From positions 806,001 through 870,000 of the forward strand of contig NZ_CP059734.1 in the NCBI RefSeq assembly GCF_000948985.2: DNA of 64,000 nucleotides. The letters are read 5' to 3'. Positions 36,859-45,150 of this stretch are shown here, piece after piece (positions within the stretch are counted from its first letter, which is position 1; every line of letters starts with the position of its first letter). Under the pieces are notes generated by a model. That model ran no database searches. It was given only the letters and a program-made list of their open reading frames with translations, and was not told where the DNA came from. A program made the position numbers and the translations under genes. This stretch comes from Thalassomonas viridans (GTDB lineage: Bacteria > Pseudomonadota > Gammaproteobacteria > Enterobacterales > Alteromonadaceae).

Positions 36859-38111
36859 ACATACTTTTATTGACAGGAAAACACAATGGCTTGGCGAAGG
36901 TACTCATACAGGTAAAGGGGACTGTCTTTATATCGCTTTTAACTGCTTTACTACTATTCACACTAATGGGGTGCGGTCAAAGCCAGAAGGCACCCAATCT
37001 GTACCAGGTAAAAAAACAACGATTTGAGATAAAAATCCCAGCTTTTGGGGAGTTGTTTGCAGCTAAAGCTACCGTGATCAGTGCGCCGGCCAGTGGTCAT
37101 GGTTCCCAAAACCTTGCCTGGCTTGCCCCTGAATACGCCAGAGTAAAAAAGGGAGATATTATTGCCCGTTTTGACGGAGAAGTGATGGACGTACAGCGTT
37201 CATTAGAGCAGATTGAAATATCTCTTACCGAACAGGACCTCGAAGAAAATTATTTCTCGTTGGCTTTGGAATTAAATGCCATTAACCAAGAGATAAATAT
37301 GATACATAGAGAAGCTAACTTTGCGAAGCGATTTTCTATCGACGATGTGCGTATTCGCTCCAGGCTGGAGATCCTGGACGCATCTGAAAATAGTGACTTC
37401 CTTGAGGCTAAGCTGCATTACCTGAAATGGAAAAAAGCGAGCTTTGAGCAAACTTCCCTGGGCGATATTGACTTATTGAAAATGAAGCATATCCAGAGCA
37501 CTCGCAAGATTGCTCAGCTGAAAAAGGATTTGTCTATGCTGGAAATAAAAGCTCCCCATGAAGGACTGCTGATATACAGTGCCGACTGGCGAGGCGAAAA
37601 ACCTAAGGAGGGTAAATTATTATGGCCAGGGCAAAAGATGGCTGAATTGCCGGATGTCAGTAAAATGAAAGCTAAGCTTTTTGTTTTTGAACATGAAGCC
37701 TCAGGTTTAGCGCCCGGCCAGAAGGTGGAACTGAATTTATATGCTTTTAGTAAACTACCTTTTAGCGGTGTCGTTGAAACTGTAGCGTCGTTCCCTGCTT
37801 CTATTAAGCGTGCGGATCCACAAAAGTATTTTGAGGTTGTTGTTACTTTGGACAAGCAGCAAACCGAGCTGTTTGTACCCGGACGAAAACTTACCGCAAG
37901 TATAAGTGTAACTGAGCCTGTAGAAAAAATTGTTGTGCCCCGGCAAAGTCTTTTTAGTGAGGATAATAAACCTTATGTCTATCTGTTTAACAATGGCGAA
38001 TATTACCGTCAGTATGTAACCCTGGGACAGTCAAGCTTAAGTCATGTTGAAGTTATGTCGGGTCTGGCTGAAAACCAGCAAATAGCGCTGATAAAGGTAG
38101 AGGGGAGCTAA
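36855..38111 (+). CDS. Periplasmic adaptor 3, lipoprotein, HlyD/MacA-like
   Basis: A 418-residue adaptor whose ATG overlaps the stop of adaptor 2 (ATGA). A hydrophobic signal (FISLLTALLLFTLMGC) ends in the lipobox LMGC. Seen: lipoyl half (EYARVKKGDIIARFDGEVMDVQRSL), coiled-coil hairpin, EIKAPHEGLLIYSADWRGEKPKEGK, barrel domain and membrane-proximal domain (VPRQSLFSEDNKPYVYLFNNGEYYRQYVTLG). The RGEKPKEG / KGEKPAVG / NGEKVFVG stretch at the second lipoyl half is shared by all three adaptors, so they arose by duplication. Confidence 0.88.
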   Translation: MNILLLTGKHNGLAKVLIQVKGTVFISLLTALLLFTLMGCGQSQKAPNLYQVKKQRFEIKIPAFGELFAAKATVISAPASGHGSQNLAWLAPEYARVKKGDIIARFDGEVMDVQRSLEQIEISLTEQDLEENYFSLALELNAINQEINMIHREANFAKRFSIDDVRIRSRLEILDASENSDFLEAKLHYLKWKKASFEQTSLGDIDLLKMKHIQSTRKIAQLKKDLSMLEIKAPHEGLLIYSADWRGEKPKEGKLLWPGQKMAELPDVSKMKAKLFVFEHEASGLAPGQKVELNLYAFSKLPFSGVVETVASFPASIKRADPQKYFEVVVTLDKQQTELFVPGRKLTASISVTEPVEKIVVPRQSLFSEDNKPYVYLFNNGEYYRQYVTLGQSSLSHVEVMSGLAENQQIALIKVEGS

Positions 38112-39347
38112 ATGAAGTACATGGCCATTTGGCTCGATACACTGACCGAACTTTCTCAGCATAAACTCAGAACACTTCTGACCTTGTTGGGCATGATTTT
38201 CGGTGTAGGTGCGGTGGTTGCCATGCTTAACATTGGAGAAGGGGCTGAACGTGAAGCGCTAAGTATGATAGACAGTATGGGGTTGCGCAATTTAATAGTG
38301 AGTAGCAAGCCTTTTAATACAAATCAATTGACCGAGCAACGCAAACATTCAAGGGGGCTGACTTTACGTGACGGTAAAGTCGGGCTTGACGCTTTACCAT
38401 TTGTTGATGCCTTCAGTGCTCAGAAAACTATAACCACTTACAGTATTTTCAGCGCTAAGGGAAAAAGTGACGGTGATGCCTTGGGGGTCACGGCAAGTTT
38501 TTTCGAACTCTCTAAGTTTTCTTTGTATCAGGGGCGTTATTTGAATACAGATGATGAACAGAGGTTTGCTCAGGTAGTCGTACTGGGGTCATCAAGTGCT
38601 AAACAGTTATTTCCTCTGGGTAATGCTTTGGGTCAGAATGTTAAAATCAATCACCTATGGTTTAAAGTCGTGGGGGTGTTGGAAGCACCATTTCTTAAAA
38701 AAGAAGAGTTTCAAGGCATTAAACTTGGTAGTGAACAAAATCAGGTATTTATTCCATTAAGTACCGCCATCCACAAGTTTCCTTCAACATTCCTGGCCAG
38801 CGAAGTCAATAGCCTGAAATTTGAGGTAGATGAAAGTATTGATCCAATAGAAGCTGCTAAGGCGGTAAACCATTTGCTTAGTCGCCGTCACAATAACGTG
38901 GACGATTTTAATATTATTATACCTGCCGCCTTATTGGCGCAACAAAAACAAACTCAGCAGATTTTCAATATTGTAATGTCTTGCGTTGCCGGTATTTCTT
39001 TACTGGTAGGCGGAATAGGCATTATGAATATTATGTTGGCAACGGTACTGGAGCGTACCAGGGAAATAGGCCTGCTTAGAGCTGTAGGAGCGACACAAAA
39101 GGACATTCTACTGCAATTTGTCGCTGAGAGTTTTACTATCTCTATTTTAGGTGGCCTGCTTGGTGTACTGTTTGGTATTTTATTGTCTGAGCTTATAGCA
39201 CTTTACGCTCAGTGGGCCGTTTATTGGTCTTTAAATGCCATTGTTTTATCTTTTAGTATTTGCGCTATGACAGGCATAATATTTGGTGTATACCCGGCGA
39301 TAAAAGCATCAAAGTTAGATCCTATGGATGCCTTGCAAAGCGATTAG
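38112..39347 (+). CDS. ABC transporter permease, MacB/FtsX-like
   Basis: A 411-residue permease. Seen: an N-terminal helix (KLRTLLTLLGMIFGVGAVVAMLNIGEGAE), a large periplasmic domain of about 230 residues, and three C-terminal helices (IVMSCVAGISLLVGGIGIMNIMLATVLERTREIGLLRAVGATQ, then FTISILGGLLGVLFGILLSELIAL and IVLSFSICAMTGIIFGVYPAIKASKLDPMDALQ). This is the four-helix MacB topology without a fused ATPase. It starts directly after adaptor 3 with GGGAG before the ATG. With the ATPase and adaptors it should form a trans-periplasmic mechanotransmission exporter. Confidence 0.93.
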   Translation: MKYMAIWLDTLTELSQHKLRTLLTLLGMIFGVGAVVAMLNIGEGAEREALSMIDSMGLRNLIVSSKPFNTNQLTEQRKHSRGLTLRDGKVGLDALPFVDAFSAQKTITTYSIFSAKGKSDGDALGVTASFFELSKFSLYQGRYLNTDDEQRFAQVVVLGSSSAKQLFPLGNALGQNVKINHLWFKVVGVLEAPFLKKEEFQGIKLGSEQNQVFIPLSTAIHKFPSTFLASEVNSLKFEVDESIDPIEAAKAVNHLLSRRHNNVDDFNIIIPAALLAQQKQTQQIFNIVMSCVAGISLLVGGIGIMNIMLATVLERTREIGLLRAVGATQKDILLQFVAESFTISILGGLLGVLFGILLSELIALYAQWAVYWSLNAIVLSFSICAMTGIIFGVYPAIKASKLDPMDALQSD

Positions 39348-39535
39348 TAACCAAGAGGTTATTGCCGGCTTGTTTGAATGAGGTAAAATGCTCAGGGTCA
39401 CTCACCTATTTTTAGACATTGGTTAGTCTATATTGTTTGCCAGTATTTGCGTTAAAGAATGCGCTATATTCATTCTCTTCGTTTAAATTTTATTATCTCC
39501 TTTTGTGGCCGTAGCTCGTTTAAATTGTACAACAG

Positions 39536-39630
39536 ATAAACAGTTTTATTTTCTTGGTTTCCAAAGAGATAAGCGTATATTTTATCTTAAATATTGTTTT
39601 AAACCATAATAAATGGCTAAGGGGACTCAC
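39536..39630 (+). promoter_or_regulatory. Leader shared with the 33402 gene
   Basis: ATAAACAGTTTTATTTTCTT then GGTTTCCAAA, and GTTTTAAACCATAA at the far end, match 33305-33390. The middle is diverged, so the two ends are likely the functional parts. It precedes the second paralogous small secreted protein. Confidence 0.65.
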
Positions 39631-39954
39631 ATGAATATTAATAAATATAAATTAAATACAGTTAAGAATAACTCATTGGTTCTAAGTACTATGTTAGGAG
39701 CAATGACGGTACTGGCTTCGGGATCGGCCTTTGCAGACAAATTAAAGGAGCCTTCTTTGTCCTTGTTGAAAGCTAGGGAGGTGAACCGGATAAAGCAAGG
39801 AAGTCTAGCTGTTTCACAAGATATGCTTATAAGAGGGAAGCAATTTTTGGTTGTTCAGCCTTTAGGAGGGGAGCCTCAAAAGGCTATAAGGTTCATATCG
39901 CCGGTTGAGTCCCCTAACAGAAACCGAATTATGAAAAAATTGAAGCAGATGTAG
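39631..39954 (+). CDS. Second small secreted basic protein
   Basis: A 107-residue precursor whose signal KNNSLVLSTMLGAMTVLASGSAFADK is a clear paralogue of that at 33402 (LSSVLGVMTLLASGSSLAA). The mature part is different in sequence but also basic (LKAREVNRIKQG, ESPNRNRIMKKLKQM). The ATG at 39631 has AAGGGG upstream; an ATG at 39613 is less likely. It closes the exporter cluster. A plausible export substrate; no known family. Confidence 0.7.
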   Translation: MNINKYKLNTVKNNSLVLSTMLGAMTVLASGSAFADKLKEPSLSLLKAREVNRIKQGSLAVSQDMLIRGKQFLVVQPLGGEPQKAIRFISPVESPNRNRIMKKLKQM

Positions 39955-40213
39955 TATATAAGGTTGCTTGCAAAAGGCTGCTTGGTAGAAGTTTTGTATA
40001 TGGCAATGCTCGCCAATATTATGAGCCCCGTGGTAATTTCAGCTTTTCTTACTGTAGACTATTCACCCGCGTAATGATGGTTTAGCAGTCATGAAAAGTT
40101 AGGCTACAGGGGCTAAAAACTTATGGTCTGTGATTTAGGGGGCAGTTTTTAGTGGAGTCGCTATATTACGAAAGTAGTATTCAGCGAAAAATTTTGCTGG
40201 ATATTAGTGTTTG

Positions 40214-40426
40214 TCAAATCTTGAAGTGAACGAGTGTTTTAATTTCTTTATCCCGGCGCAGCAGACCGTTTTTTATAGCAAAATCTTTTAAGCATGCAGC
40301 TGTACTGAAGTCCAGCTTTAATTCACGTTGTATTTCTACAATATCGAATCGGTTGTAAAAATCCGGATGACTTTTCAATGCCTTTAATGCTTCAAGATCT
40401 TTTTGTTCAAATAGTTTTATTGACAT
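40214..40426 (-). CDS. Small hypothetical protein
   Basis: A 70-residue charged, helical protein (MSIKLFEQKDLEALKALKSH ... RFDIVEIQRELKLDFSTAACLKDFAIKNGLLRRD). The middle could form a winged helix-turn-helix (IVEIQRELKLDFSTAACLKDFAIKNGLL). AGAG precedes the ATG at 40426. If real it could be a small DNA-binding regulator between the exporter and curli clusters. Low certainty. Confidence 0.4.
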   Translation of the reverse strand: MSIKLFEQKDLEALKALKSHPDFYNRFDIVEIQRELKLDFSTAACLKDFAIKNGLLRRDKEIKTLVHFKI

Positions 40427-41140
40427 AATCACACTCTTTTAATAACGGAGTTTCGAATTTTTATTACCTGAATAGCCACTAAAGCATGTGAAACTGAATG
40501 GGGTATTTTGTTTATTTACACCGTGACTTTGTTGATTTTCGTGAATTCAGTAACGGCCTGGCGGTGACTGTCGGGTTGTAGATACAATCATCGCGGTTTA
40601 GCTGCATCATTTTTATATTGTTGGAAAATAAAGAAGAACCAGGTGATTTAAGCGGATGCGCTATATTGCAGGTTGTAATTTGGATATCGATAGTAACTGC
40701 ACCGGTGAGCAGTGAAACCGTTTGTTTATAGACTGCTGCTGGTTATTTCCAAACATCGGCAATGGTGCTAAGACCGGTGCTACTCGGTATAGCACCGTAG
40801 AAACAGTTAAAGCGAACGGGGAGCGCTTTTCAATTATCTTGTGTATTTGCATTGCCTGAAGTCATCGGTTTGTAAGGAAGTAGACATTGATGCGCTGCTG
40901 TTATGGCATAGAAGATTAGCTCGGCATTATTTGGGGTTATAAATAGAGATAGTATCCTGTATTTGCTTCGGGCAGACTAGAGGGCCTGTTTCTCTTTGGC
41001 CGTGAATGATCTTTTTGGCTGTTTTTACCCCTGTCGGTGTTAGAAAAATGTCATGTAGAACAACAACACATCCATTTTTCTGCCTTGATAGGGATAAAAA
41101 CCGCTCAAAAATCTCCATCCCCTCCAAAGATAAAAAAGCC
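40427..41140. other. Gene-free stretch with repeat copy B
   Basis: Frames here lack ribosome binding sites and domains. The right part is occupied by the minus-strand dispersed repeat (about 40935-41145). Confidence 0.4.
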
Positions 41141-41145
41141 CTAAT
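40935..41145 (-). repeat. Dispersed intergenic repeat, copy B
   Basis: Minus-strand copy of the repeat at 11263-11450. Shared blocks in the same order: ATTAGGG, TATCTTTGGAGGGGATGGAG, ATTTTTGAGCGGTTTTTA, TTTTCTAACACCGACAGGGG, AAAAACAGCCAAAAAG and AAACAGGCCCT. It carries an insertion of about 20 bases relative to copy A. It ends within a few bases of the minor curlin stop codon. Confidence 0.65.
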
Positions 41146-41599
41146 GTTGACTTATTTTGACAGTCATTTCGTCACCCCATTGGGTAAGTCTTAGGCTTTC
41201 ATTGCCATACTGACGGATTATGGCGTTATTGGCATCACCAAATTGATGGATGTCAGCGAAATTACCGTTATTTTCCTGAAAAATATCTGCCTGGTTTTCT
41301 GTCCCCTCTTGTTGTAAGTTAATATGGTTATTATCACCATGCTGATGAATGATGATGTTGTTATTTTTATTTTCGATTTGATTGATTGCTACTTTGTTGA
41401 AATTGCCCTTTTGCTTGAGTTCAAGCGATTGTTTTGCCATGGCTATGGCTGATGAGGTAGATAAACTGCGGGATAATGGCGATTCCTGTAAGTCTGGTGA
41501 AGCACTTTTCACCGGGCAGCTGAATAAAGTTGCCCACATAAAAATTTCTATCATCACAGTATCAACTCGTCTCTTTTGCTGTTGTCTTTGTAATTTCAT
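41141..41599 (-). CDS. csgB: Curlin-repeat minor subunit, CsgB-like
   Basis: A 152-residue protein with an N-terminal hydrophobic signal region (DTVMIEIFMWATLFSCPVKSAS) followed by curlin-type repeats of about 22 residues with the N-x-Q/N-x-[IV]-x-Q-x-G-x-x-N pattern: NKVAINQIENKNNNIIIHQHGDNNHINLQQEGTENQADIFQENNGNFADIHQFGDANNAIIRQYG and a last ESLRLTQWGD. Such repeats form the amyloid core. It is divergent from the main curli genes and shorter than the 42400 gene, as expected for the nucleator CsgB, but the A/B assignment is uncertain. AGAGG stands before the ATG. Confidence 0.8.
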   Translation of the reverse strand: MKLQRQQQKRRVDTVMIEIFMWATLFSCPVKSASPDLQESPLSRSLSTSSAIAMAKQSLELKQKGNFNKVAINQIENKNNNIIIHQHGDNNHINLQQEGTENQADIFQENNGNFADIHQFGDANNAIIRQYGNESLRLTQWGDEMTVKISQH

Positions 41600-41979
41600 T
41601 TTAGTACCTCTGGTAAATGCCTATGTCTGCAGCCGCTTGATCATCTCAAGCATTATTTGGGGGAGGTTTCATCAATTTTTTTTCAGCGAAACGAGCGGCC
41701 GATAGCAAACGGGTTAACTGCTTACCCATAACCGGTTATCGCGGGGATCGTAAAACGTGCCCCTCACCCCCTCCAAAGACCGGCAGTCCCTGACAAACCA
41801 GTGAAGTTATCCATATTTAAACCCGAAGAATATTTCTTAGTGGCGGAAGATTACTTTTTGTTGCTTGAAGGCAATACATTGGCGGCATTTTCCCGCCGAT
41901 TTATTTATCTTGGGTCAATAAAACAGAGTGCTTTGGTTGGGTTTACCTTAACTAAGACTGGATATTTTTATTAGGTGGC
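41600..41979. promoter_or_regulatory. Divergent curli control region
   Basis: 380 bases between the divergent minor curlin and the small secreted protein gene. It holds a fourth copy of the CTTTGGAGGG motif (41765-41793, minus orientation: GGGACTGCCGGTCTTTGGAG then GGGG). Curli genes are usually controlled from such a divergent region by CsgD-like regulators; no csgD is seen in the window. Confidence 0.45.
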
Positions 41980-42246
41980 TTGCCAGACTCACTAATAGCA
42001 ATAATCTTGTATGCATCATTGCTTTTAAGCTTCCTGTTTGGTTTGCACAAAACCGTAAGTTGCAACATAACCGGTTTTATTCATCACTCTGGCATTGGTT
42101 TTATTGCCGGCAATGCCATTGATTTGGAGGTTAGTCTGGGTCTACGGGCAAATGAGTCTAATCATTTGGCGTTGTTACTTAAAAGCCATCAGGGTTTGAA
42201 GCGATATTATCAACAGAGTAGTAAAAATAGTTTTAAAAACATTTGA
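41980..42246 (+). CDS. Small secreted protein in curli locus
   Basis: An 88-residue protein from a TTG start (AGGTGG immediately upstream). Seen: an N-terminal hydrophobic segment (SLIAIILYASLLLSFLFGLH), then SCNITGFIHHSGIGFIAGNAIDLEVSLGLRANESNHLALLLKSHQGLKRYYQQ. No internal Met. The place in a curli locus would suit a periplasmic curli-inhibiting protein such as CsgC or CsgH, but I see no shared motif beyond size and export, and the start is weak. Confidence 0.4.
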   Translation: MPDSLIAIILYASLLLSFLFGLHKTVSCNITGFIHHSGIGFIAGNAIDLEVSLGLRANESNHLALLLKSHQGLKRYYQQSSKNSFKNI

Positions 42247-42334
42247 TCCTCAACAGGTTCTTAATTGATGGAAAAATACTGTAAGTCTTTACTGAATAGT
42301 GGAGGTTTACAGTGCAAAGGAATGAAAATAAAAC

Positions 42335-42361
42335 CAGCCAGTATAGGGTAAGTACTGGCTG
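42335..42361 (+). promoter_or_regulatory. Hairpin in the curlin leader
   Basis: CAGCCAGTA and TACTGGCTG are perfect 9-bp arms around TAGGGTAAG, 39 bases before the curlin ATG. It could end the upstream transcript or shape the curlin mRNA leader. Confidence 0.5.
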
Positions 42362-42399
42362 ACTATTAATAAACATAAATCGAAAAATTGGAGAAATAC

Positions 42400-43320
42400 A
42401 TGAAACTCAATAAAACATTATCGGCCGGTACCGTGATGATGGCGCTGGGGGTGACTCAAGCAGCCTTTGCTAATGAAAATGTTATTTTGGCTCAAATTGG
42501 ACCTACTAATTTTGCGACCATACATCAGTCAGAAGAGTCTGCTGTGAATGGCGCGACAACTATTGAAGTGGCGCAGCTATCGTACGGAGAAGGTAACTTA
42601 ACAGATATTAGGCTAGATAAAAGTAACCAAGCCGCGATTGTTGTTGAACAGAAAGGTGATGGGAATATAGCATTGCTTCAAGTTGGCTTGGTGGAACAAA
42701 GTGATAGCAACAATATTATAGTAGGACAAGAGGGGGATCAAAATAAATTGGAGGGGATGTTTGAAGGTGGAGGTAATACATTATCACTTTATCAGCTTGA
42801 TGGCTCTCAGGATAACACGTTAATTCTTGTTGGTATCGGCCAAGGCAATACGATAAACCTTTCTCAGCTTGAAGGCTCTCAAGTTAACATGCTGACGCTG
42901 ATGGGATTTGGTTCTGACAATCAGGTAGATATTCTTCAAGGGGAAAATGAAAACAATGTGGAAGTTAGTTTATTTGGAGACTCAAATAATATTGCCATTT
43001 CTCAGGACGGAGAACAGGGTAACAACTTGGTGAATATTACTATTGTGGGACATGACCATAATATAGATATTTCTCAGGACGGAAGTGGAAATCAGATCAG
43101 GGGGATGGAAGAGGGAGCTACTTTGCTTGTTGAGGCCGACAGCTTAGTCTTGGACATCTTACAATCGGGCAATGACAATATTTTTGAGGGTGAAAACTTT
43201 AACTCAAGCAATGTCATTGATGTTACTCAGGACGGTATAAATAATTATGCTGCAGTTACGCAGGGATTTACAGGGACAATTGGAGGGGTGGAGGTGATTG
43301 AACCTGCCATCCCTCAGTAG
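42400..43320 (+). CDS. csgA: Major curlin, CsgA-like amyloid subunit
   Basis: A 306-residue secreted protein, twice the length of E. coli CsgA (about 150). The signal is KLNKTLSAGTVMMALGVTQAAFA. The mature part is built of irregular 20-25-residue repeats with strand-turn-strand pattern and Gln/Asn ladder, for example DGNIALLQVG, NTLSLYQLDGSQDNTLILVG, GNTINLSQLEGSQVNMLTLMG, NNIAISQDGEQGNNLVNITIVGHDHNIDISQDGSGN and NVIDVTQDGINNYAAVTQG. Overall it is very acidic. The ATG at 42400 is chosen because the signal peptide starts there; an ATG at 42388 adds four residues. It is followed by csgE, F and G. Confidence 0.85.
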   Translation: MKLNKTLSAGTVMMALGVTQAAFANENVILAQIGPTNFATIHQSEESAVNGATTIEVAQLSYGEGNLTDIRLDKSNQAAIVVEQKGDGNIALLQVGLVEQSDSNNIIVGQEGDQNKLEGMFEGGGNTLSLYQLDGSQDNTLILVGIGQGNTINLSQLEGSQVNMLTLMGFGSDNQVDILQGENENNVEVSLFGDSNNIAISQDGEQGNNLVNITIVGHDHNIDISQDGSGNQIRGMEEGATLLVEADSLVLDILQSGNDNIFEGENFNSSNVIDVTQDGINNYAAVTQGFTGTIGGVEVIEPAIPQ

Positions 43321-43397
43321 TCGTCCTGATATAAGAATTGCGACGAGTCCATGTGAGCAACGGGATGCTATATCCCGTTGATGTTGTAGAAGTTTTC

Positions 43398-43808
43398 ATG
43401 ATGATGCAATGCTTTATGCTATATACCAGATTAATTTCTCTGTTATTACTGCTGCTGATCGTTTTTCCGGTGGCAGTATTTGCCCGAGACGTGGAAATAG
43501 ACGGGTTATATCTTAATAACAGCAAAACCCGGCAAGGCCATGAGTTTGCTTATCAATTTGGCTTGTTATGGCAGGAAATGCCTAACACTCAAGGCATCAA
43601 TGTACAAATAACCGAGCAAATTGTACCGCATGCCGGCACTAAGCTGACCTTGCTGATGAACCATAAGCTTGTTTATGTTACTTATCTTGGCCGTCGGCGT
43701 TCACCCATGAAAAATAAAGTGGAGCAGGCGATTTTTGCTTTGATTGATGCTATGGCACAGGCGAAACTAAACCGGAGAACTCCGGATATGGCAGAGAATG
43801 GCTGGTAA
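43398..43808 (+). CDS. csgE: Curli assembly protein CsgE
   Basis: A 136-residue periplasmic protein, the specificity factor that caps the CsgG pore. Signal: LYTRLISLLLLLLIVFPVAVFA. Mature: RDVEIDGLYLNNSKTRQGHEFAYQFGLLWQEM, IQITEQ-type IVPHAGTKLTLLMNHKLVYVTYLGRRRSPMKNKVEQA. These match the CsgE hallmarks (E-I-x-G-L, D/KTRxGxxFY and the W... segment). The ATG at 43398 opens a run of three Met; longer frames upstream are unlikely. Confidence 0.9.
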   Translation: MMMQCFMLYTRLISLLLLLLIVFPVAVFARDVEIDGLYLNNSKTRQGHEFAYQFGLLWQEMPNTQGINVQITEQIVPHAGTKLTLLMNHKLVYVTYLGRRRSPMKNKVEQAIFALIDAMAQAKLNRRTPDMAENGW

Positions 43809-43853
43809 TTAGCTAAAAATGGCAAACCAATGATAAAGAATAAGGTCACTATA

Positions 43854-44330
43854 ATGCGTGTTGAGAAAGTTATGTTAATAAAAATAATAAAAGTTCCGTT
43901 TTTTATACTAGCGACTCAGCTTTTGCTGGCGTTGCCTGCATTCGCGAGTGAACTGGTTTATCAGCCAATTAATCCCAGTTTTGGCGGTAATCCGATAAAC
44001 GGCAGTTATTTGCTGAATAAAGCGCAGGCGCAAAATAAACATAAAGCACCGGCAAGGGCCAGAAGATCTTATACCGAGAGATTCCAGGAATCTCTGGAGC
44101 GCTCCTACATCAATAAAATGGTCAGATTACTCACAGATCAAGCCTTTGGTACCGGAGATATTGCCTTGGCTGAAGATGCTCTTTTTGTTAGTGGTGATTA
44201 TGAAGTGCTGGTGACCGGCAGCAACTCCGATAGTATCAGCGTACAAATTTCCAATACCGAGACCGGTGAAGTTACCCTGATTGAAGTACCGCGTTATGAT
44301 CTGGGAGCTGGTGAGGTATCACTGCCATGA
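43854..44330 (+). CDS. csgF: Curli assembly protein CsgF
   Basis: A 158-residue protein with signal (VPFFILATQLLLALPAFAS) and the mature N-terminus ELVYQPINPSFGGNPINGSYLLNKAQAQN, an almost textbook CsgF start that docks in the CsgG channel. The rest (SYTERFQESLERSYINKMVRLL, then YEVLVTGSNSDSISVQISNTETGEVTLIEVPRY) is typical too. CsgF holds CsgB at the outer face. AAGG precedes the ATG at 43854; 43830 and 43872 are alternative starts. Its stop overlaps the csgG start. Confidence 0.93.
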   Translation: MRVEKVMLIKIIKVPFFILATQLLLALPAFASELVYQPINPSFGGNPINGSYLLNKAQAQNKHKAPARARRSYTERFQESLERSYINKMVRLLTDQAFGTGDIALAEDALFVSGDYEVLVTGSNSDSISVQISNTETGEVTLIEVPRYDLGAGEVSLP

Positions 44331-45124
44331 ATAAATATTTACAAGTTCTATTTGCGTTAAGTGTTATGGTACTAGTGCCCTCGTGTGGCAGTGTGGGGAA
44401 ATTTGTAATACCGGCACAAACTCAGGCGGTAAAGATATTGCCGACTCAAACTTTTAAAGAGCTTAAGGCCCTGCCTCGGCCTAAGGGACCTATTCCTGTG
44501 TCTGTTTATGCCTTTAGAGATCAAACAGGACAGTACAAACAACAGGCTAATGTCAGCTCTTTTTCTACTGCCGTTACCCAGGGAAGCACTTCAATTTTAA
44601 TGCAGGCACTCAGCGACTCCCAGTGGTTTTTACCGGTAGAGCGGGAAGGTTTGCAGAATATTCTTACCGAGCGGAAAATCACCCGGGCAGGAAACCAAGG
44701 CGATAACAGCGTTGGCACTGGCGACACCTTACCGCCGCTGACTACCGGGAAAATATTACTGGAAGGAGGAATTATCAGTTATGACAGCAATATTCGCACC
44801 GGTGGCTTTGGCGCCGAATATTTTGGTATCAGTGCCTCTGATCTGTACAGAGAAGATCAGATCTCGGTGACTATGCGCGCCGTGGACGTGCGCACCGGCC
44901 AGGTGCTGGTGTCGGTATCCACCACGAAGAATGTATTAAGTAAAGAAGTACGTGCCGGCTTTTTCCGTTATATCAGTTTTAAGCGCTTGGCGGAAGCTGA
45001 AGCGGGTTATACCAGTAATGAACCTATGTTTATTTGCGTGAAACAAACTATTGAAAAGGCCATTACCGAATTAGTGCTTAAAGGCATAGAAAAGGGGGTT
45101 TGGCAAGCACAGGAGAGTGTTTAA
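44327..45124 (+). CDS. csgG: Curli secretion channel CsgG
   Basis: A 265-residue outer-membrane lipoprotein that forms the nonameric curli pore. Signal with lipobox VLVPSC. Seen: PRPKGPIPVSVYAFRDQTGQYKQQANVSSFSTAVTQGSTSILMQAL, WFLPVEREGLQNILTERKI and GGIISYDSNIRTGGFGAEYFGISASDLYREDQISVTMRAVDVRTGQVLVSV, all strongly conserved in CsgG. The length is as in E. coli (277). It is the last gene of the curli operon; its start overlaps csgF (ATGA). It meets a minus-strand gene 26 bases later. Confidence 0.96.
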   Translation: MNKYLQVLFALSVMVLVPSCGSVGKFVIPAQTQAVKILPTQTFKELKALPRPKGPIPVSVYAFRDQTGQYKQQANVSSFSTAVTQGSTSILMQALSDSQWFLPVEREGLQNILTERKITRAGNQGDNSVGTGDTLPPLTTGKILLEGGIISYDSNIRTGGFGAEYFGISASDLYREDQISVTMRAVDVRTGQVLVSVSTTKNVLSKEVRAGFFRYISFKRLAEAEAGYTSNEPMFICVKQTIEKAITELVLKGIEKGVWQAQESV

Positions 45125-45150
45125 TTCTCTTGTATTTGTACTTGTACAGG

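Noticed and set aside
41980..42246. Naming the small gene csgC or csgH
   Set aside because: Only size, export signal and position agree; no shared motif could be seen.
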